Assembly (NCBI GenBank): GCA_905182995.1
Contig: CAJJDP010000155.1
Span: 62,001-126,000 of the forward strand
Length of the DNA stretch: 64,000 nucleotides
Direction of reading: 5' to 3'
Source: Paramecium octaurelia
Taxonomy: Eukaryota; Ciliophora; Oligohymenophorea; Peniculida; Parameciidae
This document shows positions 1 through 10,780 of this stretch, in pieces. The notes beneath the pieces are model-generated. The model did not search any database. It worked only from the letters and a program-made list of their open reading frames with translations, and was not told the origin of the DNA. The number at the start of each line of letters is the position of its first letter. Within the stretch, counting starts at the first letter, position 1. A program made the translations under genes and the position numbers.

Positions 1-115
1 ATTTACATTAAATACTTACAATCTTTTGAGATTACCTTGTTAGTTTAATCCGCTCGATCATTTAAGAAAATGTGAATAAGATATAATGGTAAATGATTCA
101 ACATATATTAATAAA

Positions 116-853
116 TCAAATTATAAATGCTAATAATAGAGCCATGAAAGCAAATGTGATGATGCTTGAAGATGAGCATGCTGAGCAATTATCACTAGCA
201 AAACCTTAAGCATTACATTATTGTTCACAGTTGGGACATGTTTCTGCTCCTTCAGCCTTGATGCATTCTATTGTATCTGTTTGTCCACTTACTGGATCAT
301 AGGTAGTTTATTCTGTTAAAAGTCTTCTTGCTCCTGTTTAAGTTGTTGATAAAGTGGAGGTAACTTTGATAGTGACTGATCTCCAAGCAATTTCAGCCTT
401 TAATTAGATAATTACTTGCCCTTTGACTGAGTTATTAACTGAAACTATTGTTGCTTTCTTATTCAATCCATTACCAGTATACCACACTTCAGTTCCAGTC
501 AAATAATAGTTCATACCTGTAGTTGTAAAGACTTATTGAAGAACAAATTAGTCGTTCAAGTGCAAATCTGGTTGCGACTTATGGTTGATTTTTATCTTCT
601 TAGATGGGAAAAGCTACAAAGGATACTATTTAGATGATAAAAAACATGGGCAAGGAGTGTTTTCATGGAATAACGGTAAAAGATATGAAGGAGAATGGGC
701 TTTAGGAAAGTAAAATGGGAAAGGAGTAATTATAACTGAAACTGGAGAGAGGAAAGCTGGAATTTGGGAAAATGGGAGAAGAGTTAAAATAGAAGGAGAA
801 AATGATTAAACAGCTGAAGGAGAAACCTGAATATATTAATTTTAAATTCTCAT
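116..853 (-). CDS. Chimeric ORF: antisense MORN segment fused to surface-protein C-terminus
   Basis: An open frame of 245 codons ending in TGA. The last 153 codons (574 down to 116) are the C-terminal third of the neighbouring surface-protein family, starting at the residues QPDLHLNDQ and ending in a hydrophobic tail. The first ~93 codons are the complement of a MORN-repeat gene fragment and look low-complexity, rich in S, P, F and L. There is no signal peptide, unlike the full-length paralogue at 1041-2201. It may be an unexpressed 3' fragment that happens to be open, or a young chimeric gene. The hydrophobic end differs from the equivalent fragment at 4883-5617. Confidence 0.4.
603..830 (+). 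pseudogene. 3' fragment of a MORN-repeat protein gene
   Basis: Seventy-six codons ending in TGA encode MORN-type repeats: the motifs YKGYYLDDKKHGQGVF and RYEGEWALGKQNGKGV follow the YxGxxxxGxxHGxG pattern. MORN repeats in other proteins mediate membrane or protein contacts. Only the 3' end of a gene is here. Upstream the sequence switches directly to antisense surface-protein sequence, so it has no start or promoter of its own. The same fragment with the same junction recurs at 4906-5133, 7370-7597 and 8796-9023. Confidence 0.6.
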
Positions 854-1040
854 ATTTGATTACTCTTTTGCATAATCTCCCGATCATCAGTAAATGATTT
901 GAAGATTTTCTGAACGATTTATAATCTATACTATATTAATGTAAATTTCATAATTTTTAGGATATTTAGTATTTTAAAAAAATGATGTAAAAAATAATTA
1001 AATAATTAGTTTGTTTATAATGCCTCTACATAAAAAATAA

Positions 1041-2201
1041 TCACACCATGATAAAAATGGCAAATAATCCTGCTGCTAAAATATACCCATTAGATGATGA
1101 ATTATCTCCATCGACACATCCATCGCTGGAATATCCATTTGCAGCTTTTTCTTCATCGCATGTTGGGCATTTTTCTGATCCTTCAGCCTTGATGCATTCT
1201 ATAGGTTCTGTTTGTCCACTTACTGAATCATAGGTAATTTATTCTGTTAAAAGTCTTCTTGCTCCTGTTTAGGTGTTGGATAAAGTGGAGGTAACTTTGA
1301 TAGTGACTGATCTCCAAGCAATTTCAGCCTTTAATTAGATAATTACTTGACCTTTGACTGAATTATTAACTGAAACTATTGTTGCTTTCTTATTCAATCC
1401 ATTACCAGTATACCATACTTCAGTTCCAGTCAAATAATAGTTCATACCGCTAGTTGTAACGACTTATTGGAGAACAAACTAGTCGTTCAAGTGCAAATCT
1501 GGTTGAGCAAATGCTGTGCACGCTAAGTCTGTGCACCATTTTAAGGTTGTATCAGCTTTTGCGTTGCAAGATGCACCAACAGCACATCCTGCTGTGGCTG
1601 TTTAAGTTAATGGCTTGAATGCTGTATCAACTGAAGCACCAGTTGCTTTATCAATAGTGACAGAGAATTCAAAATAGAAAGTGTATTAAACTTAATCAGT
1701 TCCTGCAGCATAATATGCAATAGCATAAAAGCCTTTGTAGATAAATTAATTAGAATTTGTTGTTTAAACTAATCTTGTTCCTAACTCCTTTCCTGGAATT
1801 GTGAATGTATAGTATCTCCATTGCTTATTGAAGTTGTTTGATGCGGTTATCGGTAAATCAGTAACTAAAGATGCATCTGAATAGGAGTTTGAAGTGAATT
1901 TCCATAACTTAAGATCAAGACATGTGGTAGCTGCTGTTTTTCCATCTTCTTAAACAAGACCGAAATATGTTGGGTCATTGAAAAGATCAACATCGGAATA
2001 TCTAAGGTTCACCTTAACATCTGTGGATCCAGTAACAAATGCAACATCTCCTGTAAAAGCCAACTTTGTAGCTCCAGTTCCATCAGCATTATTAGCTGTT
2101 CCAAATTTTTGTAAATATTTATTGCAGTTATCAGAGTTAAAATCAAGCCTTTACCCTAAGCAAAAAGTAATTAAGAATGCCACAATGATTATTGTTTTCA
2201 T
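1041..2201 (-). CDS. Secreted, probably GPI- or membrane-anchored surface protein, short form
   Basis: 386 residues, unspliced. The N-terminus is a signal peptide (MKTIIIVAFLITFCLG) followed by DFNSDNCNKYLQKFGTA. The middle is a beta-rich ectodomain with scattered cysteines. An ARRLL motif precedes a cysteine cluster (CPTC) and an acidic/Ser-rich stretch. The chain ends in a short hydrophobic segment with no cytoplasmic tail, as expected of a GPI signal or tail anchor. It is nearly identical to the plus-strand paralogue at 3403-4695 but lacks that gene's Thr/Gly repeat block. I do not recognise the family. Location at the cell surface is inferred from the two hydrophobic ends. Confidence 0.8.
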
Positions 2202-3402
2202 GTTAATTAAAATAATATTATAATCTCATTTAAAACCAAGCTAAAATCCTAAAATTTTAAATATTTTTAATCGATATTCTATTTAAAAAACAATCCCTAA
2301 TCAATCATTTTTTTCCTTTTTTTTTCAAAACCATTTTGAAATAGAGATTTTTAAGAATTTAATCAACTATCCATCCTAATTGTCATCAATTAAAGAACCC
2401 ATTTTATTATCTTCCAATTTTTAATATTATTTTCTTCTTGTTAAAAGGCTTTCTATTTTTTTGTCGCTTGATCTACTAATCTTTCATCCTAATGTTAGCT
2501 TCTTTGCATTCTACTATTGGATTTAAATAGATAGAATTTATTCTGACTATTTTATTATTATAAAAAGGGAATAAAAATTGGCGCCAAATTTATTCAATGT
2601 TTACTTTATTTTAATACTGCTGTAAGTATTGTAATAGTTTATTAGAATTTTAAGCTAATCGATTACAAAATAATATAATAAAGATATTGTAGAAAACAAT
2701 TCTCATAATTATGAATTTTGGTCTTCTTCTACATTATTAAATGGCCATTAGAATAGACGTAATTATAGATGGAGCTAGTCTAATGGAATGAAATAAACAA
2801 CTTAAGAAATGTAAGAAATATAAAATGAGATTTCATGAATTTACCAATATAGTTCAATGGTTGCTTAAAAATCAGATTCTATTTAGTTCATATTTTTGTT
2901 TATTCAAAATGATTTATAAAGTTTCATTACTATTTCTTTAAAATGAATTTTCTATGATTGTAATCTAGTTATCTGATTAATTTTTAATCATGTCCTTTAA
3001 CTTTAGGATATGCCATTGATCAAAATATTAATAACTTATCTCCAAGCAATTTCAGGAACAAAGGAGATAACTCAGCACTTTTGTTTGAAATTATTAAAAC
3101 TACATTTCCATTAATTAATCAATCCCTTTAACCTCATTTGACATAATAATATTCTTAGAATAAAACATCTTAACAAAGATGTAAAACTTAATATCTATTC
3201 ATCTAAATTCAATCGCATAAATGGAAGGAAATAATTTAAAATGAATTATAGGATCTCTTTGAATAGTGATGACTTTAAGATAAAAAAAAGTTGATTTCTA
3301 AATTTATATTACGAATATCAAATAGAATATCGATTAAAAATATATAAAAATAAAGGATATAAGCATGATTTAAAATGAGACTATAGATTTAATTTAATTA
3401 AA
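2202..3402. other. Spacer between divergent surface-protein genes
   Basis: About 1.2 kb. The outer ~90 bases on each side are similar in inverted orientation (AAATAGAATATCGATTAAAA is seen upstream of both genes), so the promoters were copied with the genes. The centre is AT-rich and I see no supported gene. A perfect 7-bp stem with a 4-base loop lies at about 3165-3182. A short stretch near 3046-3063 matches antisense surface-gene sequence and could be a remnant or chance. Confidence 0.5.
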
Positions 3403-4695
3403 ATGAAAACAATAATCATTGTGGCATACTTAGTTATTTATAGCTTAGGATAAAGGATCGATTTTAACTCTGATAATTGCAATAAATACTTACAAAAATT
3501 TGGAACAGCTGATGGAGCTGGAGCAGCCAAGTTGGCATCTCCAGGAAATATTCTTAGTACTACTGGAACAGGAACCACTACGAGTGGATCTACTGGAACA
3601 GGAACCACTACGAGTGGATCTACCGGAACTGGAACCACTGCTAGTGGATCCACAGGAACTGGAGCTACAAAGTTGGCTTTTACAGGAGATGTTGCATTTG
3701 TTACTGGATCCACAGATGTTAAGGTGAACCTTAGATATTCCGATGTTGATCTTTTCAATGACCCAACATATTTCGGTCTTGTTTAAGAAGATGGAAAAAC
3801 AGCAGCTACCACATGTCTTGATCTTAAGTTATGGAAATTCACTTCAAACTCCTATTCAGATGCATCTTTAGTTACTGATTTACCGATAACCGCATCAAAC
3901 AACTTCAATAAGCAATGGAGATACTATACATTCACAATTCCAGGAAAGGAGTTAGGAACAAGATTAGTTTAAACAACAAATTCTAATTAATTTATCTACA
4001 AAGGCTTTTATGCTATTGCATATTATGCTGCAGGAACTGATTAAGTTTAATACACTTTCTATTTTGAATTCTCTGTCACTATTGATAAAGCAACTGGTGC
4101 TTCAGTTGATACAGCATTCAAGCCATTAACTTAAACAGCCACAGCAGGATGTGCTGTTGGTGCATCTTGCAACGCAAAAGCTGATACAACCTTAAAATGG
4201 TGCACAGACTTAGCGTGCACAGCATTTGCTCAACCAGATTTGCACTTGAACGACTAGTTTGTTCTCCAATAAGTCGTTACAACTAGCGGTATGAACTATT
4301 ATTTGACTGGAACTGAAGTATGGTATACTGGTAATGGATTGAATAAGAAAGCAACAATAGTTTCAGTTAATAATTCAGTCAAAGGTCAAGTAATTATCTA
4401 ATTAAAGGCTGAAATTGCTTGGAGATCAGTCACTATCAAAGTTACCTCCACTTTATCCAACACCTAAACAGGAGCAAGAAGACTTTTAACAGAATAAATT
4501 ACCTATGATTCAGTAAGTGGACAAACAGAACCTATAGAATGCATCAAGGCTGAAGGATCAGAAAAATGCCCAACATGCGATGAAGAAAAAGCTGCAAATG
4601 GATATTCCAGCGATGGATGTGTCGATGGAGATAATTCATCATCTAATGGGTATATTTTAGCAGCAGGATTATTTGCCATTTTTATCATGGTGTGA
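3403..4695 (+). CDS. Secreted, probably GPI- or membrane-anchored surface protein, long form with Thr/Gly repeats
   Basis: 430 residues, unspliced, start ATG at 3403 and TGA at 4693. It has a signal peptide (MKTIIIVAYLVIYSLG), then the same ectodomain as the gene at 1041-2201. It differs mainly by an insertion of 10-residue Thr/Gly/Ser repeats (STGTGTTTSG) near residues 52-90, a likely O-glycosylated stalk. The C-terminus has the ARRLL motif, a CPTC pair and a terminal hydrophobic segment without a cytoplasmic tail. It forms the right arm of an inverted repeat with the minus-strand copy. The function is unknown; surface display is inferred from the ends of the chain. Confidence 0.8.
3561..3670 (+). 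repeat. 30-bp in-frame tandem repeat, about 3.7 copies
   Basis: Three full 30-bp units (3561-3590, 3591-3620, 3621-3650) and a partial fourth encode STGTGTTTSG with slight drift. The block is absent at the same place in the minus-strand paralogue (1041-2201). A second printed copy lies at 6025-6134 inside the duplicated block. Confidence 0.85.
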
Positions 4696-4882
4696 TTATT
4701 TTTTATGTAGAGGCATTATAAACAAACTAATTATTTAATTATTTTTTACATCATTTTTTTAAAATACTAAATATCCTAAAAATTATGAAATTTACATTAA
4801 TATAGTATAGATTATAAATCGTTCAGAAAATCTTCAAATCATTTACTGATGATCGGGAGATTATGCAAAAGAGTAATCAAAT

Positions 4883-5617
4883 ATGAGAATTTAAAATTAA
4901 TATATTCAGGTTTCTCCTTCAGCTGTTTAATCATTTTCTCCTTCTATTTTAACTCTTCTCCCATTTTCCCAAATTCCAGCTTTCCTCTCTCCAGTTTCAG
5001 TTATAATTACTCCTTTCCCATTTTACTTTCCTAAAGCCCATTCTCCTTCATATCTTTTACCGTTATTCCATGAAAACACTCCTTGCCCATGTTTTTTATC
5101 ATCTAAATAGTATCCTTTGTAGCTTTTCCCATCTAAGAAGATAAAAATCAACCATAAGTCGCAACCAGATTTGCACTTGAACGACTAATTTGTTCTTCAA
5201 TAAGTCTTTACAACTACAGGTATGAACTATTATTTGACTGGAACTGAAGTGTGGTATACTGGTAATGGATTGAATAAGAAAGCAACAATAGTTTCAGTTA
5301 ATAACTCAGTCAAAGGGCAAGTAATTATCTAATTAAAGGCTGAAATTGCTTGGAGATCAGTCACTATCAAAGTTACCTCCACTTTATCAACAACTTAAAC
5401 AGGAGCAAGAAGACTTTTAACAGAATAAACTACCTATGATCCAGTAAGTGGACAAACAGATACAATAGAATGCATCAAGGCTGAAGGAGCAGAAACATGT
5501 CCCAACTGTGAACAATAATGTAATGCTTAAGGTTTTGCTAGTGATAATTGCTCAGCATGCTCATCTTCAAACATCATCACATTTGCTTTTGTGCTTTTGC
5601 TTTTAATATTGGTTTGA
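4883..5617 (+). CDS. Chimeric ORF: antisense MORN segment fused to surface-protein C-terminus
   Basis: An open frame of 245 codons. Codons 1-93 run through the antisense strand of the MORN fragment (4906-5133) without a TGA. They continue in frame into 152 codons of surface-protein C-terminus, from QPDLHLNDQ to a hydrophobic end (LLLLILV). It is the mirror image of 116-853. Two unrelated sequences, one of them read backwards, joined in one open frame could be chance or a new gene. No signal peptide is visible, which argues against a surface role for the protein as written. Confidence 0.4.
4906..5133 (-). pseudogene. 3' fragment of a MORN-repeat protein gene
   Basis: Inverted copy of the fragment at 603-830, read as identical: 76 codons of MORN repeats ending in TGA. 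It has no start or upstream exons. It lies between the full-length surface gene and the 3' surface fragment. Confidence 0.6.
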
Positions 5618-5624
5618 TATATTT

Positions 5625-5625
5625 N
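5625..5625. other. Single N at a suspected contig join
   Basis: A lone N separates two stretches that read as the same 2.46-kb sequence (3162-5624 and 5626-8088). This is what an unmerged overlap between two contigs would look like. Confidence 0.8.
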
Positions 5626-5866
5626 AAAACATCTTAACAAAGATGTAAAACTTAATATCTATTCATCTAAATTCAATCGCATAAATGGAAGGAAATAATT
5701 TAAAATGAATTATAGGATCTCTTTGAATAGTGATGACTTTAAGATAAAAAAAAGTTGATTTCTAAATTTATATTACGAATATCAAATAGAATATCGATTA
5801 AAAATATATAAAAATAAAGGATATAAGCATGATTTAAAATGAGACTATAGATTTAATTTAATTAAA

Positions 5867-7159
5867 ATGAAAACAATAATCATTGTGGCATACTTAGTTA
5901 TTTATAGCTTAGGATAAAGGATCGATTTTAACTCTGATAATTGCAATAAATACTTACAAAAATTTGGAACAGCTGATGGAGCTGGAGCAGCCAAGTTGGC
6001 ATCTCCAGGAAATATTCTTAGTACTACTGGAACAGGAACCACTACGAGTGGATCTACTGGAACAGGAACCACTACGAGTGGATCTACCGGAACTGGAACC
6101 ACTGCTAGTGGATCCACAGGAACTGGAGCTACAAAGTTGGCTTTTACAGGAGATGTTGCATTTGTTACTGGATCCACAGATGTTAAGGTGAACCTTAGAT
6201 ATTCCGATGTTGATCTTTTCAATGACCCAACATATTTCGGTCTTGTTTAAGAAGATGGAAAAACAGCAGCTACCACATGTCTTGATCTTAAGTTATGGAA
6301 ATTCACTTCAAACTCCTATTCAGATGCATCTTTAGTTACTGATTTACCGATAACCGCATCAAACAACTTCAATAAGCAATGGAGATACTATACATTCACA
6401 ATTCCAGGAAAGGAGTTAGGAACAAGATTAGTTTAAACAACAAATTCTAATTAATTTATCTACAAAGGCTTTTATGCTATTGCATATTATGCTGCAGGAA
6501 CTGATTAAGTTTAATACACTTTCTATTTTGAATTCTCTGTCACTATTGATAAAGCAACTGGTGCTTCAGTTGATACAGCATTCAAGCCATTAACTTAAAC
6601 AGCCACAGCAGGATGTGCTGTTGGTGCATCTTGCAACGCAAAAGCTGATACAACCTTAAAATGGTGCACAGACTTAGCGTGCACAGCATTTGCTCAACCA
6701 GATTTGCACTTGAACGACTAGTTTGTTCTCCAATAAGTCGTTACAACTAGCGGTATGAACTATTATTTGACTGGAACTGAAGTATGGTATACTGGTAATG
6801 GATTGAATAAGAAAGCAACAATAGTTTCAGTTAATAATTCAGTCAAAGGTCAAGTAATTATCTAATTAAAGGCTGAAATTGCTTGGAGATCAGTCACTAT
6901 CAAAGTTACCTCCACTTTATCCAACACCTAAACAGGAGCAAGAAGACTTTTAACAGAATAAATTACCTATGATTCAGTAAGTGGACAAACAGAACCTATA
7001 GAATGCATCAAGGCTGAAGGATCAGAAAAATGCCCAACATGCGATGAAGAAAAAGCTGCAAATGGATATTCCAGCGATGGATGTGTCGATGGAGATAATT
7101 CATCATCTAATGGGTATATTTTAGCAGCAGGATTATTTGCCATTTTTATCATGGTGTGA
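5867..7159 (+). CDS. Surface protein, duplicate print of 3403-4695
   Basis: Same 430-residue product as 3403-4695, with signal peptide, Thr/Gly repeats and hydrophobic C-terminus. It lies wholly inside the suspected assembly duplication and should not be counted as a separate gene without read-depth support. Confidence 0.55.
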
Positions 7160-7346
7160 TTATTTTTTATGTAGAGGCATTATAAACAAACTAATTATTT
7201 AATTATTTTTTACATCATTTTTTTAAAATACTAAATATCCTAAAAATTATGAAATTTACATTAATATAGTATAGATTATAAATCGTTCAGAAAATCTTCA
7301 AATCATTTACTGATGATCGGGAGATTATGCAAAAGAGTAATCAAAT

Positions 7347-8081
7347 ATGAGAATTTAAAATTAATATATTCAGGTTTCTCCTTCAGCTGTTTAATCATTT
7401 TCTCCTTCTATTTTAACTCTTCTCCCATTTTCCCAAATTCCAGCTTTCCTCTCTCCAGTTTCAGTTATAATTACTCCTTTCCCATTTTACTTTCCTAAAG
7501 CCCATTCTCCTTCATATCTTTTACCGTTATTCCATGAAAACACTCCTTGCCCATGTTTTTTATCATCTAAATAGTATCCTTTGTAGCTTTTCCCATCTAA
7601 GAAGATAAAAATCAACCATAAGTCGCAACCAGATTTGCACTTGAACGACTAATTTGTTCTTCAATAAGTCTTTACAACTACAGGTATGAACTATTATTTG
7701 ACTGGAACTGAAGTGTGGTATACTGGTAATGGATTGAATAAGAAAGCAACAATAGTTTCAGTTAATAACTCAGTCAAAGGGCAAGTAATTATCTAATTAA
7801 AGGCTGAAATTGCTTGGAGATCAGTCACTATCAAAGTTACCTCCACTTTATCAACAACTTAAACAGGAGCAAGAAGACTTTTAACAGAATAAACTACCTA
7901 TGATCCAGTAAGTGGACAAACAGATACAATAGAATGCATCAAGGCTGAAGGAGCAGAAACATGTCCCAACTGTGAACAATAATGTAATGCTTAAGGTTTT
8001 GCTAGTGATAATTGCTCAGCATGCTCATCTTCAAACATCATCACATTTGCTTTTGTGCTTTTGCTTTTAATATTGGTTTGA
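7347..8081 (+). CDS. Chimeric ORF, duplicate print of 4883-5617
   Basis: Same sequence as 4883-5617 within the duplicated block: antisense MORN segment followed in frame by the surface-protein C-terminal third, ending in TGA. Confidence 0.35.
7370..7597 (-). pseudogene. MORN gene fragment, duplicate print of 4906-5133
   Basis: Same 76-codon MORN fragment as 4906-5133, inside the suspected assembly duplication. Confidence 0.5.
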
Positions 8082-8435
8082 TATATTTTTCATACAAATT
8101 GTCCTATACAAAAAATTTCCTTTTTATCAAATTCTCAGTATTCTAAACCAAATATTACTATGTAATAAAGTATTGTTATTTTTGCTTCCTTCATCTCCTA
8201 TATATTATTTTCAACTATTTGATCTCTAAATATTCAAATGTCGATGAATTTTAAACACTGTATTATTTTATAAACTTAATTATGTATAAACTAAGTTCTT
8301 ATAGTAATTCATTACTTGAAAATATTATGCTTCCCCTTTGAAGATACATTTTTATTTTCAGAATCAAGTTTTATAAACTAATTATTATTAAATTCATATT
8401 TCTCCAATTTAAAAATGAGTTAATCTGATTTAGAT

Positions 8436-8675
8436 NNNNNNNNNNNNNNNNNNNNNNNNNNNNNNNNNNNNNNNNNNNNNNNNNNNNNNNNNNNNNNNNN
8501 NNNNNNNNNNNNNNNNNNNNNNNNNNNNNNNNNNNNNNNNNNNNNNNNNNNNNNNNNNNNNNNNNNNNNNNNNNNNNNNNNNNNNNNNNNNNNNNNNNNN
8601 NNNNNNNNNNNNNNNNNNNNNNNNNNNNNNNNNNNNNNNNNNNNNNNNNNNNNNNNNNNNNNNNNNNNNNNNNNN
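8436..8675. other. Assembly gap of 240 N
   Basis: A run of N. The sequence resumes inside the 3' flank of a third surface-gene module, so a further full-length surface gene may lie in the gap. Confidence 0.95.
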
Positions 8676-8772
8676 TGAAATTTACATTAATATAGTATAG
8701 ATTATAAATCGTTCAGAAAATCTTCAAATCATTTACTGATGATCGGGAGATTATGCAAAAGAGTAATCAAAT

Positions 8773-9506
8773 ATGAGAATTTAAAATTAATATATTCAGG
8801 TTTCTCCTTCAGCTGTTTAATCATTTTCTCCTTCTATTTTAACTCTTCTCCCATTTTCCCAAATTCCAGCTTTCCTCTCTCCAGTTTCAGTTATAATTAC
8901 TCCTTTCCCATTTTACTTTCCTAAAGCCCATTCTCCTTCATATCTTTTACCGTTATTCCATGAAAACACTCCTTGCCCATGTTTTTTATCATCTAAATAG
9001 TATCCTTTGTAGCTTTTCCCATCTAAGAATATAAAAATCAACCATAAGTCGCAACCAGATTTGCACTTGAACGACCAATTTGTTCTCCAATAAGTTGTTA
9101 CTACTGCAAATATGAACTATTATTTGACTGGAACTGAAGTATGGTATACTGGAAATGGATTGAATAAGAAAGCAACAATAGTTTCAGTTAATAATTCAGT
9201 CAAAGGGCAAGTAATTATCTAATTAAATGCTGAAATTGCTTGGAGATCAGTCACTATCAAAGTTACCTCCACTTTATCCAACACCTAAACAGGAGCAAGA
9301 AGACTTTTGGTTTAAACTACCTATGATCCAGTAGTGGTGAAACTTAGAAAATAAAATGCATCAAGGCTGAAGGATCAGAAACATGTCCTGTCTGTAAGCA
9401 ATAATGCGATGCTTAAGATTTTGCTAGTGATAATTGCGACGCATGTTCATCTTCAACAATCATCACATTTAATTTTATTGCTTTATTATTAGAATTAACA
9501 ATTTGA
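8773..9506 (+). pseudogene. Third surface-protein 3' module, frame-broken
   Basis: Same layout as 4883-5617: antisense MORN sequence then the surface-protein C-terminal third from QPDLHLNDQ. It carries several substitutions. One base is missing near 9332 relative to the other copies, which breaks the frame. After that point the original frame resumes and runs to TGA at 9504 with the CPVC pair and hydrophobic tail. A 17-base GT...AG stretch at the break would also restore the frame if spliced, but 17 nt is shorter than any other intron here. The upstream part of the module is lost in the N gap. Confidence 0.65.
8796..9023 (-). pseudogene. MORN gene fragment, third module
   Basis: Seventy-six codons of MORN repeats ending in TGA, as at 4906-5133 with a substitution near the junction. 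It shares the same junction with the surface fragment, so all modules descend from one fusion event. Confidence 0.6.
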
Positions 9507-10101
9507 TTAATTAATATATGTCCAATCATTTGCCTTTAATTTAAATTAATAGATTTATCTACATAATCAATAGATTTCAATTTTAATATAGTTTTATATT
9601 TTCAATAATTAACCTATTATTGGATTATCTCGCAAGATCTTGTCACAAAATACTCATTTAAGAATTCTTAAGTAGTATGTATTACAACAATAATTTTTAG
9701 TTTGAATTCATTTATTTCATTTAATAATTGAATGAATTAATTAACCAAATTGTTAAATCTAAGTAATTTTTTAGAAACATATAAATGATATCAAAAAGTA
9801 AATAATTCAGTGATAAGAATCTCTCTATTATTAAGAAAACTTAATTGTCCAAATGTATTTCATTCATAAACAACTAAGTGTAATTGGATTTTAAGAAAAT
9901 TAAATTATCAATACGATTTAGGGATTTCACTTTTAAATGACATGTTAAGACAGCTAAGCATCTATTATTTAACTCGCTATTAATGTAATTTAAAACCTAT
10001 GAATATTGCATGAAAAAATTAGAAAAATGTATATGAAAAATAAATTTAATTTCCATTCCATAAAATCACTTTTACATACATTAAGAATGAAAACTATTAT
10101 T
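9507..10101. other. AT-rich stretch without a supported gene
   Basis: A minus-strand frame of about 120 codons starting at an ATG near 10010 is open, but its composition (L, I, N, F, Y) is what AT-rich DNA gives by chance when only TGA stops. No domain is recognised. Confidence 0.4.
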
Positions 10102-10660
10102 TCAAGATTAGATTTCTTTCAATAATAAATACTAAAAGGATTTAGACTAACCAGACCTTATAGTTAATTTTGATTTTAGAAATAATTTTTCGATTAAACT
10201 ATGGTGTTAGCGATTGATATTTATACCAATAATCAATTCATCTCCTTGCAATCTAAATTTACTTCCTTCCTACTTAAAGCTCTTCAGCTTCAAATAATCA
10301 AGTGATAACATTTCTTCTTTAAAAAACTATGAAGGTAGAATAGATTATGTTGTAAAAGTACAATAATTATTGATTTCATCTATTTGAGAATTGTATATAA
10401 AACTCTATAAATTTGACTTATGCCAATCTAAAGTAAAGAAAATAGTAACAAGTTCGCCTACATTTGAAATTAGTTCAACAGAAACACAAATATTTTATAA
10501 AAGTGAGTTTTGTGAATTAATTCTCAAATCTAATAGTTTTTTATTCAAAAGGAATTATTCCTTTCCAGTAAAGAGAATTTTGAATCCCTTCAAATTATTC
10601 TTCTTGAATCCTAATGCAAAGTAAAATACATGAATTCATGATAAACCTTTAATTACACAT
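10102..10660 (-). CDS. Hypothetical protein, 176 residues, one intron
   Basis: The model starts at ATG 10660, removes a 28-nt GT...AG intron (10458-10485) and ends at TGA 10102; the spliced length is an exact multiple of three. The second exon is rich in K, E and L (KEEMLSLDYLKLKSFKQEG) and contains GDELIIGININR, which looks more like coding sequence than the surroundings. The first exon is weaker and the intron begins GTTTC rather than GTA, so the 5' end could differ. I recognise no family. Confidence 0.4.
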
Positions 10661-10780
10661 AATAGTAATATATAGAAGGATAATGAGTTTCTAAAGCATA
10701 AGGTAGATGAAGAAAAGGAAAAATATGCTGGATTGAGCAAAATAAATAATAGAATAATAAATCAGCCATTTTTAAATAAT

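Larger units (their letters stand above)
5626..8088 (+). repeat. Second printed copy of 3162-5624, probable assembly duplication
   Basis: Offset 2464 bases. I find no difference from 3162-5624, including the repeat block, the MORN fragment and non-coding DNA. The copy begins right after the N and the first copy ends right before it. A true tandem duplication cannot be excluded, but the placement of the N favours a redundant contig end. Confidence 0.8.

Noticed and set aside
702-887. Minus-strand 61-codon standard-code ORF, repeated at 4849, 7313 and 8739
   Set aside because: It is the reverse strand of the MORN fragment in a different frame from the chimeric ORF and has no independent support.
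4503-4688. 61-codon ORF antisense to the C-terminus of the surface gene
   Set aside because: Shadow of the sense coding frame; repeats only because the gene is duplicated.
9600-10010. Minus-strand ORF of about 120 codons
   Set aside because: Composition matches translated AT-rich DNA, no domain, no intron evidence.
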